Source: Buchnera aphidicola (Cinara cuneomaculata) (GTDB lineage Bacteria > Pseudomonadota > Gammaproteobacteria > Enterobacterales > Enterobacteriaceae). Taken from it: DNA of 64,000 bases. The stretch's first letter is position 1. Each line of letters begins with the position of its first letter. A model generated the notes under the pieces. It searched no databases, had not been told where the DNA came from, and worked only from the letters and a program-made list of their open reading frames with translations. The stretch is taken from the NCBI RefSeq assembly GCF_900698865.1, contig NZ_LR217695.1, forward strand, positions 124,001 through 188,000, in the 5' to 3' direction. This document shows positions 49,737 to 58,984 of the stretch, piece by piece. The position numbers were made by a program, and so were the translations under genes.

Positions 49737-50558
49737 ATGGAAATTTCGAAAAAATTAATACAAGAATTGCGTATTAAAACTGGATCCGGATTTATGAATT
49801 GTAAAGTTGCTTTGCAGAAATCAAAAGGTAATATTGCAAATGCGATTGATTATTTAAGAACTGTAGGCGCCTGTATTGCGGATAGTAAAATAACACGTAA
49901 AACATTATGCGGACGAATATTTTTATATCAAGATAAATCTATTGCTGTATTATTAGAATTAAATTCAGAAACTGATTTTGTAGCAAATAATAATGAGTTT
50001 AAAATTTTTGGACAAACTGTAGTAGATTATGCCGGTATAAATAAATTGTTTGCTTTAAATGATTTAAATAATATTTTTAATGAACAAAGAATTTCTTTAA
50101 TTGCTAAAATTCATGAAAATATTATTATTCGTAGAATTCAATATACTACAGGAAATATTATTTCTTCATATATTCATGCACATAAAATTGGCGTTCTAGT
50201 AAACGGGTTGACATTATCACCCATGAAAGATAATAAAGATCAGTATTTTAAATATGTTGCAATGCATATTGCAGCTTCTCGACCGTTGTTTTTATCTGAA
50301 CAAGATATTCCAAAAGATGTACTGGAACGGGAAACACATATTCAACAAAATATTGCAAATAAAACCGGTAAAAATAATTATATAATTAAATCTATTGTTA
50401 AAGGACGTGTTGATAAGTTTATTAGTGAAATTACATTAATTCGTCAAAAATTTATTGTAGATCCTACAATTACAATTAATGATTATTTAAAAAAAAATTC
50501 TATTTCTATTTGTTCTTATATACGCATGCAAGTTGGAGAAACTACGTCAATTAATTAA
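49737..50558 (+). CDS. tsf: Elongation factor Ts
   Basis: EF-Ts regenerates EF-Tu-GTP. The 273-residue protein (283 in E. coli) has the N-terminal UBA-like domain LIQELRIKTGSGFMNCKVAL and the signature LELNSETDFVANNNEF, where the TDFV motif contacts EF-Tu. AMHIAASRPLFL and the C-terminal FIRFEVGE-like YIRMQVGE complete the family pattern. It is more diverged than rpsB: the loop normally reading RPxGAxxAxKKAG is changed to VGACIADSK. It is in the rpsB-tsf operon. Confidence 0.96.
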   Translation: MEISKKLIQELRIKTGSGFMNCKVALQKSKGNIANAIDYLRTVGACIADSKITRKTLCGRIFLYQDKSIAVLLELNSETDFVANNNEFKIFGQTVVDYAGINKLFALNDLNNIFNEQRISLIAKIHENIIIRRIQYTTGNIISSYIHAHKIGVLVNGLTLSPMKDNKDQYFKYVAMHIAASRPLFLSEQDIPKDVLERETHIQQNIANKTGKNNYIIKSIVKGRVDKFISEITLIRQKFIVDPTITINDYLKKNSISICSYIRMQVGETTSIN

Positions 50559-50580
50559 TATATTTTGATATAAATAAAAT

Positions 50581-50595
50581 TGCGATAATATCGCA
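50581..50595 (+). terminator. Short hairpin between tsf and pyrH
   Basis: TGCGAT-AAT-ATCGCA forms a 6-bp stem with a 3-nt loop 23 nt after the tsf stop. It stands out by its GCG/CGC core but lacks a T run directly after it. It may weakly end the rpsB-tsf transcript, as in E. coli, where pyrH has its own promoter. Confidence 0.4.
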
Positions 50596-50651
50596 TTATA
50601 AATAATAATATTAACAATTTTTATTAACAATATAGGTTCTAACACTTCATT

Positions 50652-51374
50652 ATGAAAAATAAAAACAAGTATAATAGAATTATATTAAAAATTAGTGGAG
50701 AATTTTTAAAAGATAGTATAAATGGCAACATTAATATGATTTTTATTAAAAATTTAACACGACAAATACAGTTACTCACTAAAATCGGCATTAAAATTGG
50801 TTTAGTTGTAGGGGGCGGGAATTTATTTAGAGGTTCTGATTTAGAAAAATTAGGTATGCGACGAACCGTATCAGATCATGTCGGGATGTTATCAACTGTT
50901 ATTAATGGATTATTACTTTATGAATTTATGAAAAAATATAATATTAAAATTAGAATTTTTTCATCATTGAATTTAGAAGGTATGTGTGAACGATATAGAT
51001 TAGACGTAGTAAATAGTGCACTAGATGATGGATATGTGGTTGTTTTTTGTGGAGGATTAGGTGTTCCGTTATTTACAACAGATTCAGCGGCATGTATATA
51101 TGCTATTGAACTTAAAGCGGATATTTTATTGAAAGGGACTAAGGTGGATGGAATTTATTCATCAGATCCGGTTTTTAATACATCAGCTACATTATATCAG
51201 ACGTTAAGATATACAGAAGTTTTAAATAAAAAATTAAAATTTATGGATTATACGTCAGTAGTGTTGGCTCATGAACATAAATTGCCTATTTTAGTATTTA
51301 ATATGTATAATCCAAAAATTTTAAATGATATTATCATCAACAATAAACCCGTTGGAACTTTGATTTATAAATAA
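50652..51374 (+). CDS. pyrH: UMP kinase
   Basis: PyrH phosphorylates UMP to UDP. The 240 residues match the E. coli length of 241. The amino-acid-kinase family motifs are present: ILKISGEFL at the N-terminus, GLVVGGGNLFRG, ADILLKGTKVDGIYSSDP and PILVFNMYNP. It lies between tsf and frr as in E. coli. It is cytoplasmic and needed for all pyrimidine nucleotide synthesis. Confidence 0.97.
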   Translation: MKNKNKYNRIILKISGEFLKDSINGNINMIFIKNLTRQIQLLTKIGIKIGLVVGGGNLFRGSDLEKLGMRRTVSDHVGMLSTVINGLLLYEFMKKYNIKIRIFSSLNLEGMCERYRLDVVNSALDDGYVVVFCGGLGVPLFTTDSAACIYAIELKADILLKGTKVDGIYSSDPVFNTSATLYQTLRYTEVLNKKLKFMDYTSVVLAHEHKLPILVFNMYNPKILNDIIINNKPVGTLIYK

Positions 51375-51423
51375 ATTTACTAATATAAATATATTAAATA
51401 CGGAGTTATAAAAATAAAAAATT

Positions 51424-51981
51424 ATGTTAATTACGTTAAAAGAACGTGTTTATATTCAAATGAATAAAAGTTTTTTATCATTTAATAAAGATTTAAGTAA
51501 AGTTCGTACTAATCGTATTTCACCAGATTTGTTAGACAATGTGTATATAGATTATTATGGTACGTCTACTGCACTAACACAGTTATCTAATATCATTGTA
51601 GAACAAAATAATATTTTAAAAATTACTTTATTTGATGTGTCTATTAAAGAGATTGTAGAAAAAACAATTATTAACTCTAATTTAGGATTAAATCCTGTAT
51701 CTACTAATTCATGTATCCGTATTCCTGTTCCAGCTTTAACAGAATCTCGGAGAAAAGAATTTATTAAAATTATTAATCATGAAGCAGAACATGCACGGGT
51801 ATCTATTCGAAATATTAGAAGAGAAGCAAATGATAGAATAAAAAGATTATTAAAAAAAAAAGAAATTACTCAAGATATAGCTCGAGAATTAAAACAAAAT
51901 ATTCAACAAAATACCAATTTGTTTATAAAAAAAATAAATGATATAACTATTATTAAAGAAAAAGAATTATTAATAATTTAG
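51424..51981 (+). CDS. frr: Ribosome recycling factor
   Basis: RRF splits post-termination ribosomes with EF-G. The 185 residues equal E. coli. The two-domain pattern is clear: [21 protein letters not shown], then [16 protein letters not shown] for the small domain, and [18 protein letters not shown] and [19 protein letters not shown] for the helical domain. dxr, uppS, cdsA and rseP, which follow frr in E. coli, are all missing; the next gene is bamA after 99 nt. Confidence 0.97.
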   Translation: MLITLKERVYIQMNKSFLSFNKDLSKVRTNRISPDLLDNVYIDYYGTSTALTQLSNIIVEQNNILKITLFDVSIKEIVEKTIINSNLGLNPVSTNSCIRIPVPALTESRRKEFIKIINHEAEHARVSIRNIRREANDRIKRLLKKKEITQDIARELKQNIQQNTNLFIKKINDITIIKEKELLII

Positions 51982-52080
51982 TTATTAATTTTTAATTTTA
52001 ATGATGAAAAATAATAATCATATTTATTAAAAAATTTAATATTTAATATTTTATATTTTATATAGGAACGTAACACTTAT

Positions 52081-54507
52081 ATGTTATTAAAAAAAATTTT
52101 TTTTGTATGTTGTTTATGTTTTTCTATGTCTGTTTCCGCTGCAAATATAAAACATATTAAACGTATTTCGATACGTGGAATTCAAAATATATCTGCAAAT
52201 AATATATTACGAACTGTACAATGTAATTTAGTAAAAGATAATACATCTATTAATGTTTCTAAGACGCTATCCTGTTTGTTAAAAACTAATCATTTTATTC
52301 ACATTAATACCTGTAAATTAAATGATACTTTAGTATTTTCAGCACAAGAACATCCTATTATTAGAAATATTAGTATATCCGGAATTAATGATAAACAATG
52401 TAAATATTATACTGCATTATTGAGAAAATTTAATATTAAAAAAAATAGATTTTTTTATATATTTAATTTTAAGAAGTTTTGTTGGTATTTAAAGAAATCA
52501 TATGAACTAAATGGATATTTTAATGTTTATTGTACTCTAAAAATTATACGCTATTCTAATAATACGGTTCAATTAAAAATCATGTTACATAATGGACCAG
52601 AATTATGTATATCAAAAATCATGGTTCATGATAATAAAATTTTTTCTAAAAGAAAATTATTACAAAATTTACCTCAATATCAGGATAGTTTATTGTGGAA
52701 TTTTTTTGAATATCATAAATATGATAGTATGAGTTTTAAAAAATCTTTACATGCTTTATATGATTTTTATACGCATAACGGATATTTAGATTTTAAAATT
52801 AATAAAATAAAAAAATGTTACTCAACAAATAAGAAAGATATTAATGTTAAAATTAACATTAACGAGGGATCACAATATCATATTAAAAAAATTTTTATAA
52901 ATACATGTGATAATTTATGTGTAGGAGTATCGGTCAATGATATAAAAAAAAATTTATTAAATATGCCTTATTGTACGGCCGTGATAAGTCAAGCCAAAAA
53001 AGATTTTAAAAACTTATTTTTAAAAAAAGGTTTATTGAATACTCGTGTTTTATTGCATACAGAATTAGATAAAAAAAATCATGTAGTATTTTTATATGTT
53101 GTAATAGATTCAAAAAAACAATTTTTTATTAAAAATATATTTTTTTCTGGAAATTATGATATAGAACATAAATTTTTAAATAAATTTATGTATAAACATA
53201 AAAATGATTTTTTTGATATTAATCTAATTAAGCAAGCTTGTGATAGTATGTTTAATACTGATTTATTTAATGATTTAAATGTGTACGCAACAAATAAAAT
53301 ATATGATAATAAAGTTGATGTTTATTTTTCTTTTAAAGAAAATGATAATACTAGAAATATAAATATATCAACTAATTATCAAAAAGGTAGAGGTCTTTTA
53401 CTACAGTTATTATTAATAGAAAAAAATCTTTTTAATACCGGAAATCAATTATATGTTAAAATGTTACGAAATGTTTACGATACTCGTTTAAAAATTCATT
53501 TATTAAGGCCTTTGAGTGTGTTTAAAAATTTTTTTTTTAAATCACACGCTTTTGTTAATTGTATTCATGAAAAGTATGCTGTTCATAATAATTATATTAA
53601 TAAATTATTTGGATGCAGTACTTCAATATATACACCGACAATAAAACACAAAAAATTTTCTATATTATGCGGATATGAAAAAGTACAAATTTTTTGTATA
53701 TCTCCTCATGTTGCGGCGCTAAAATATTTAGCATCCCTTCCAAAAGATTTTTTTTTAAATTCACAAATAAATAATTTTCGTGTAAATGATTTTTTTATTA
53801 AATATAAATTCGATTTTAATAATATACGGACAAAAGATTTTTATAAAATAGGAACACATATAAAATTTATAGGTAAACTAATGTTACCTTATTCTGATAA
53901 TTTTTATCATAAAATATTATTTAAAATAAATCAATATTTTCCTTTAGAAAATATGTATGATCTTATGGTACATAATTTTTTAGAATTTGGATCCGGATTA
54001 ACGTTAAGTAAGAATGCTTTTCCGTTTTATGAGAATTATCAGTTTAATAAAAAAACAAGAAAAAGTGGTTTTCGAGATAATTCTATTGGTCCGGTAGCTA
54101 TATACTATAAAAATAGTATTCAGACTGTTAGTGATTCAAAAAAACATGTTGTATCAAAATTTTATTCTTCCGCGGATTCTATAGGTGGAAATATGATGAT
54201 ACATGCTAATTCAGAATTATTATTTCCAGAAGTTAGAATCTTAAAAAAAATTTTTCAGTTATTTCAAGCAGGTGTATTTTTAGATGCCGTAAATATTTGG
54301 GATACTAATTGGAAAAATAATGTTGCATTATATTCTATAAAAAATGCTATAACTAATATAAAGCCTGATGATATACATTTATCTGCTGGTACTTTTATCC
54401 GTTTAAGTTCTATATTTGGTCCCGTTACTTTTACATATGCATTTCCGTTATATCCATATCATTTACCACGTCATTGTTTAAATAGATTTAGTTCTAATTT
54501 TGTATAA
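52081..54507 (+). CDS. bamA: Outer membrane assembly factor BamA (divergent)
   Basis: BamA inserts beta-barrel proteins into the outer membrane. The 808-residue protein (810 in E. coli) has a signal peptide cleaved near VSA-A, about five POTRA domains (first one IKRISIRGIQNISANNIL), and a C-terminal barrel. The loop-6 signature VRGF reads KSGF (661-664), followed by a recognisable NSIGPVAIYY. The end, GPVTFTYAFPLYPY, is conserved, but the terminal strand finishes NRFSSNFV rather than FNIGKTW. No skp or lpxD follows. Likely functional but adapted to few substrates. Confidence 0.92.
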   Translation: MLLKKIFFVCCLCFSMSVSAANIKHIKRISIRGIQNISANNILRTVQCNLVKDNTSINVSKTLSCLLKTNHFIHINTCKLNDTLVFSAQEHPIIRNISISGINDKQCKYYTALLRKFNIKKNRFFYIFNFKKFCWYLKKSYELNGYFNVYCTLKIIRYSNNTVQLKIMLHNGPELCISKIMVHDNKIFSKRKLLQNLPQYQDSLLWNFFEYHKYDSMSFKKSLHALYDFYTHNGYLDFKINKIKKCYSTNKKDINVKININEGSQYHIKKIFINTCDNLCVGVSVNDIKKNLLNMPYCTAVISQAKKDFKNLFLKKGLLNTRVLLHTELDKKNHVVFLYVVIDSKKQFFIKNIFFSGNYDIEHKFLNKFMYKHKNDFFDINLIKQACDSMFNTDLFNDLNVYATNKIYDNKVDVYFSFKENDNTRNINISTNYQKGRGLLLQLLLIEKNLFNTGNQLYVKMLRNVYDTRLKIHLLRPLSVFKNFFFKSHAFVNCIHEKYAVHNNYINKLFGCSTSIYTPTIKHKKFSILCGYEKVQIFCISPHVAALKYLASLPKDFFLNSQINNFRVNDFFIKYKFDFNNIRTKDFYKIGTHIKFIGKLMLPYSDNFYHKILFKINQYFPLENMYDLMVHNFLEFGSGLTLSKNAFPFYENYQFNKKTRKSGFRDNSIGPVAIYYKNSIQTVSDSKKHVVSKFYSSADSIGGNMMIHANSELLFPEVRILKKIFQLFQAGVFLDAVNIWDTNWKNNVALYSIKNAITNIKPDDIHLSAGTFIRLSSIFGPVTFTYAFPLYPYHLPRHCLNRFSSNFV

Positions 54508-54583
54508 TATTTTTATAAATTTTTATCATAATTATTATAAACAGTAATTATACTGTTATTTTTGTAAGGTAAAATACGTCATT

Positions 54584-55042
54584 ATGAACAATATCATAGA
54601 TGATCAATATACTTTTAGTTTAAAAGATATTTTACGAATTTTGCCACATCGATTTCCTTTTTTACTAATTGATAAAATATTAGATTTTAAAAAAAATATA
54701 TATATACGCGCCTTAAAAAATATCACTGTAAATGATTTTTTTTTTTGTGGTCATTTTCCAAAAAAATTTATTTTTCCAGGTGTATTGATTATAGAATCCA
54801 TCGCTCAATCGTGTGGTATATTACTTTTTTATTATAAAAAAAATAATTGTATTAAAAAAAAAATTTGCTGTTTAACCGGTATATATAATACACGGTTTAT
54901 TCATCCAGTATATCCTGGCGATCAAATGATCATAAAAACATGTTTTAAAAAACAATTAGGTGGTATTTATTTATTTAAAGGTATAGTAACAGTAAAAAAA
55001 TTGATTGTATGTCAGTCTACTCTTTCATTATCATTTTTATGA
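54584..55042 (+). CDS. fabZ: 3-hydroxyacyl-ACP dehydratase FabZ
   Basis: FabZ dehydrates 3-hydroxyacyl-ACP in fatty acid elongation. The 152-residue protein (151 in E. coli) has LPHRFPFLLIDKILDF and the active-site sequence CGHFPKKFIFPGVLIIESIAQ, with catalytic His57 and Glu71. The middle and end are Lys/Ile-rich but keep YPGDQMIIK and FKGIVTV. In E. coli it sits between lpxD and lpxA on the way to dnaE; here all lpx genes are gone but the bamA-fabZ-dnaE order is kept. No other fab gene is in the window. Confidence 0.93.
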   Translation: MNNIIDDQYTFSLKDILRILPHRFPFLLIDKILDFKKNIYIRALKNITVNDFFFCGHFPKKFIFPGVLIIESIAQSCGILLFYYKKNNCIKKKICCLTGIYNTRFIHPVYPGDQMIIKTCFKKQLGGIYLFKGIVTVKKLIVCQSTLSLSFL

Positions 55043-55338
55043 AATTATATTTATATTAAGAAATAATTAGAATTTTTTTATTTGGTAAAACATATAGTTT
55101 TATTTATTAAAAATATAAAATGATTAAAATCAATATATTTATATATTTTATATACTATATTTAATTTTTGTTGAATTAAAGGTTAATTTTATCTAATAAT
55201 CTTAGAAATATTAAAGTTATTAATTATATTTATTTATTTATTTAAAAGGATATATATTGGTATATAGTTTTTTATAAATTAAATTTAATAAGATTTGTAT
55301 CTTTGATTTTATTTTTATATCTACTATTTAGGTTAAAT

Positions 55339-58300
55339 ATGCGTTTAAATAATTTTGTACACCTACGTATCCATAGCGATTATTCAATGATGGATAGTAT
55401 CGTAAAATTAGAAAAATTAATACAATATGCAAAAAATATGAACATGATATCCTTAGGTATTACTGATGTAAATAATTTGCATGGTATTATTAAATTTTAT
55501 TTATTGGCTCGTCAAGCTGGTATTAAACCTATTATTGGTGTTGATATTGTGATTAAATCAAACATTATGAATGGTATGAAGTGTAATTTAACTTTGCTAG
55601 CTGCTGATAATTATGGTTATAAAAATATTATGGAATTATTATCTGAATCGTATAAGTTAGGATATGATAACAAGTTTGGGTTAACAGTGGAGATAGATTG
55701 TTTATTAAAATTTAAACGTGGATTATTAATTTTATCTGGAGGTATAAACGGAGATGTTGGTCAATGTATATTTAAAAATAATATAAATTTATTAAATCGT
55801 TGCATTTCTTTTTATAAAGAAAATTTTCCGAATAAATATTATTTAGAAATTTCTCGTATTGGAATGTCACGAGAAGAAGAATATATTAAATATATTAAAT
55901 ATATTTCTGATACACATTCTTTACCAATAGTAGCTACTAATGAAGTTTTATTTTTAAAGAAAAGTGATTCATATGTTCATAGGATTAAAGTTGCTATTTA
56001 TAAAAAAAAAACTATTGCTGATCCAAAATTTATTTATAAATATACAATAAATCAATATTTAAAAAATCAAAATGAAATGATTAATATTTTTCATGATTAT
56101 CCTGAATCAGTCATCAATAGCCTAGAAATTATAAAACGATGTAATGTTATTATTCCGTCCGGTTCTTATTTTTTACCTGTTTTTCCTACAGGTTTAGTAG
56201 ATTTATATAAATTTTTTATAGAAAAAGCAAGTATGGGTTTAGAGGCGCGTTTAATAAATATTTTTCCTGATCCGATAGATAGAAAGATAAAAAAAAAAAT
56301 ATATTTTTCTAGATTACATCATGAATTATTAATTATAAAAAAAATGGGATTTGCTGGTTATTTTCTTATTGTAATGGAATTTATTCGGTGGGCTAAAAGC
56401 AAGCATATACCTGTCGGTCCAGGAAGAGGATCTGGCGCAGGATCTTTAGTTTCGTTTGCTTTAAATATCACAGAAATAGATCCTTTACAATTTAATTTAT
56501 TGTTTGAACGATTTTTAAATCCTAATCGCATTTCTTTACCAGATTTTGATATTGATTTTTGTATGGACAAAAGAGATTTAGTAATTGATCATGTAATGAA
56601 AAAGTACGGTCGTGATTCAGTGTCGCAAATTATTACTTTTGGTACAATGGCCGCTAAAGCTGTTATTAGAGATGTCGGAAGAGTGTTAGGCTATCCATAT
56701 GGATTAATAAATAAAATTTCTAAATTAATACCGTTAGATCCTAAAATGACTTTAAAAAAAGCATTTTTTATGAAAAAAGAATTAATAGATTTATATGATC
56801 ATAATGATGATATTAAATTATTAATTAATATAGCTAAAAAATTAGAAGGAGTAATTCGTAATATAGGTAAACATGCAGGAGGAGTAGTTATTTCGCCTAC
56901 TAAAATTTCTGATTTTGTACCAATATTATGCGATTCAAAAGGAAAAAATCAAGTTACACAATTTGATAAAAATGACATTGAATTTGTCGGTTTAGTAAAA
57001 TTTGATTTTTTAGGCCTAAAAACTTTAACAATGATTGATATGATAGTTAAAATGATTAATATTAAAAATATACGTTTTAAAAAAAAAAAATTTTTTATTA
57101 ATCAAATTGATTTACAAGATAAAAAAAGTTTTTTATTATTAAATAAATTTGAAACAACTTCTATTTTTCAATTAGAATCATTAGGTATGAAAAATTTAAT
57201 TAAACGTTTAAAACCTGATTCTTTTGAAGATATTGTTTCCTTAGTAGCTCTTTATCGGCCCGGCCCACTACAGTCAGGCATGGTGGATAATTTTATAAAT
57301 CGTAAACATGGTAATGAAGTTATTTCATACCCGGATCATAAATGGCAACATGAATGGCTGAAACCTATATTAAAATCAACATATGGAATTATTTTATATC
57401 AAGAACAGGTAATGCAAATTTCTCAAGTGTTATCAAATTTCACTCCCAGTGAAGCTGATATTTTAAGAAGAGCTATGGCTAAAAAAAATCCTAAAGAAAT
57501 GCTAGAACAAAGGAAGTTATTTCAATCAGGTGCTTGTAAAAATTCCATTAGTTTACGGTTATCTAATAAAATTTTTGATTTATTAGAAAAATTTTCCGCG
57601 TATGGTTTTAATAAATCACATTCCGTAACATATGCTTTGTTAGCATTTCAAACTTTATGGTTAAAATCTAATTATTCTGCTGAATTCATAGCATCTGCTA
57701 TGACTTTAGAGATGACGCGTACCAATAAAATTGTTAATCTATTTTATGATTCACGTCGTATGAATTTAACGATTCTTTCACCGAATATAAATTTTAGTAA
57801 TTATTCTTTTTCTGTTAATGAGCACGGAGAAATACTTTATGGTTTAGGTGCTATAAAAGGATTAGGTAAATCTTCTGTTGATATCATCTTGCATGAAAGA
57901 GATCAACAAGGCGGATTATTTTCTGATTTTTTAGATTTGTGTGTTCGTTTGCTTTTAAAAAAAGTAACAAATCATATTTTTGAGATATTAGTAATGTCAG
58001 GAACATGTGATTGTTTTAATATATGTCGCGTTCAGTTATTTAATAATATTAAAGATATAATAAAGATTGCTAAACAAAAAATTTTATCTATACAAACTCA
58101 ACAACATGATTTATTTCATTTAAATCATTTAAATATACAAATATTTTCAAAAAAAAATCATCAAAATAATTTTGAATTATTACATGAAAGATTTAATAAT
58201 ATTATCTCTACGATTTTAAAATGGGAACGAGAAACACTGGGGTTATATTTAACTCATCACCCTATTAAAAATTTTGTAAAGGAAATAGAATATTATACTG

Positions 58301-58863
58301 CCGGTGTCAGATTACACGACTGTTTATTAAAGAATATGACAGATAGGATTATCATTTCAGGTATTATTTTTTCTGTTAAATCATCATTTACGAAAAATAA
58401 AAATAAATTTTATATAATTACTTTAGATGATTCGTATAGTCGTTTAGATATATTTTTTTTTAATAGGTCTCATCATGTTACAGATAAATTATCTTATCAA
58501 AAAAATACTATTGTAGTTATTATTGGAAACTTATCATACGATTCTTTTAATAATAGATCCCGTCTTTTAGTACGCAGAATTTATAGTCTTGAAGAATATC
58601 GTAATATACGTATGCGAAGTGTTAAAATTTATATTAAACATGATATTATCATGAATAATCAGATATTTAATAAAATATATTATTATTTATCAAATAAAGT
58701 ATATCCTGGAAATGTATTAATATCTTTTTTTTTAAAAAAAAAACATTATTTCAAACATAAATTATTTGATAAAATTTATCGAATATATCTTGATAATGAT
58801 TTTTTAAATTATTTAAAAACATTTAAAAAAAATATAATCATTAAATTGAATTTTTATAAATAA
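55339..58863 (+). CDS. dnaE: DNA polymerase III subunit alpha
   Basis: This is the replicative polymerase catalytic subunit. The PHP domain begins NFVHLRIHSDYSMMDS, and the catalytic aspartates are in LPDFDIDFCMDKRD and VKFDFLGLKTLTMID. GPGRGSGAGSLVSF, KHAGGVVISP and YGFNKSHSVTYALLAFQT are intact, and an OB-fold region lies near the C-terminus. The ATG at 55339 gives 1174 aa (E. coli 1160); an in-frame TTG at 55303 adds 12 unrelated residues. The C-terminal tau-binding part is strongly diverged. Poly(A) runs of 11-12 nt occur at 56289-56299 and 57079-57090. Confidence 0.96.
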   Translation: MRLNNFVHLRIHSDYSMMDSIVKLEKLIQYAKNMNMISLGITDVNNLHGIIKFYLLARQAGIKPIIGVDIVIKSNIMNGMKCNLTLLAADNYGYKNIMELLSESYKLGYDNKFGLTVEIDCLLKFKRGLLILSGGINGDVGQCIFKNNINLLNRCISFYKENFPNKYYLEISRIGMSREEEYIKYIKYISDTHSLPIVATNEVLFLKKSDSYVHRIKVAIYKKKTIADPKFIYKYTINQYLKNQNEMINIFHDYPESVINSLEIIKRCNVIIPSGSYFLPVFPTGLVDLYKFFIEKASMGLEARLINIFPDPIDRKIKKKIYFSRLHHELLIIKKMGFAGYFLIVMEFIRWAKSKHIPVGPGRGSGAGSLVSFALNITEIDPLQFNLLFERFLNPNRISLPDFDIDFCMDKRDLVIDHVMKKYGRDSVSQIITFGTMAAKAVIRDVGRVLGYPYGLINKISKLIPLDPKMTLKKAFFMKKELIDLYDHNDDIKLLINIAKKLEGVIRNIGKHAGGVVISPTKISDFVPILCDSKGKNQVTQFDKNDIEFVGLVKFDFLGLKTLTMIDMIVKMINIKNIRFKKKKFFINQIDLQDKKSFLLLNKFETTSIFQLESLGMKNLIKRLKPDSFEDIVSLVALYRPGPLQSGMVDNFINRKHGNEVISYPDHKWQHEWLKPILKSTYGIILYQEQVMQISQVLSNFTPSEADILRRAMAKKNPKEMLEQRKLFQSGACKNSISLRLSNKIFDLLEKFSAYGFNKSHSVTYALLAFQTLWLKSNYSAEFIASAMTLEMTRTNKIVNLFYDSRRMNLTILSPNINFSNYSFSVNEHGEILYGLGAIKGLGKSSVDIILHERDQQGGLFSDFLDLCVRLLLKKVTNHIFEILVMSGTCDCFNICRVQLFNNIKDIIKIAKQKILSIQTQQHDLFHLNHLNIQIFSKKNHQNNFELLHERFNNIISTILKWERETLGLYLTHHPIKNFVKEIEYYTAGVRLHDCLLKNMTDRIIISGIIFSVKSSFTKNKNKFYIITLDDSYSRLDIFFFNRSHHVTDKLSYQKNTIVVIIGNLSYDSFNNRSRLLVRRIYSLEEYRNIRMRSVKIYIKHDIIMNNQIFNKIYYYLSNKVYPGNVLISFFLKKKHYFKHKLFDKIYRIYLDNDFLNYLKTFKKNIIIKLNFYK

Positions 58864-58984
58864 ATATTAATTATGTAAGTAATTTTATTTATAAATAAGA
58901 AAATTATTTTTAATATATTTAAGTAAATAAAATATTAAAGAATTAATTTTTTACAATTATTAAGTGTTATAAAAAATATTTAAA

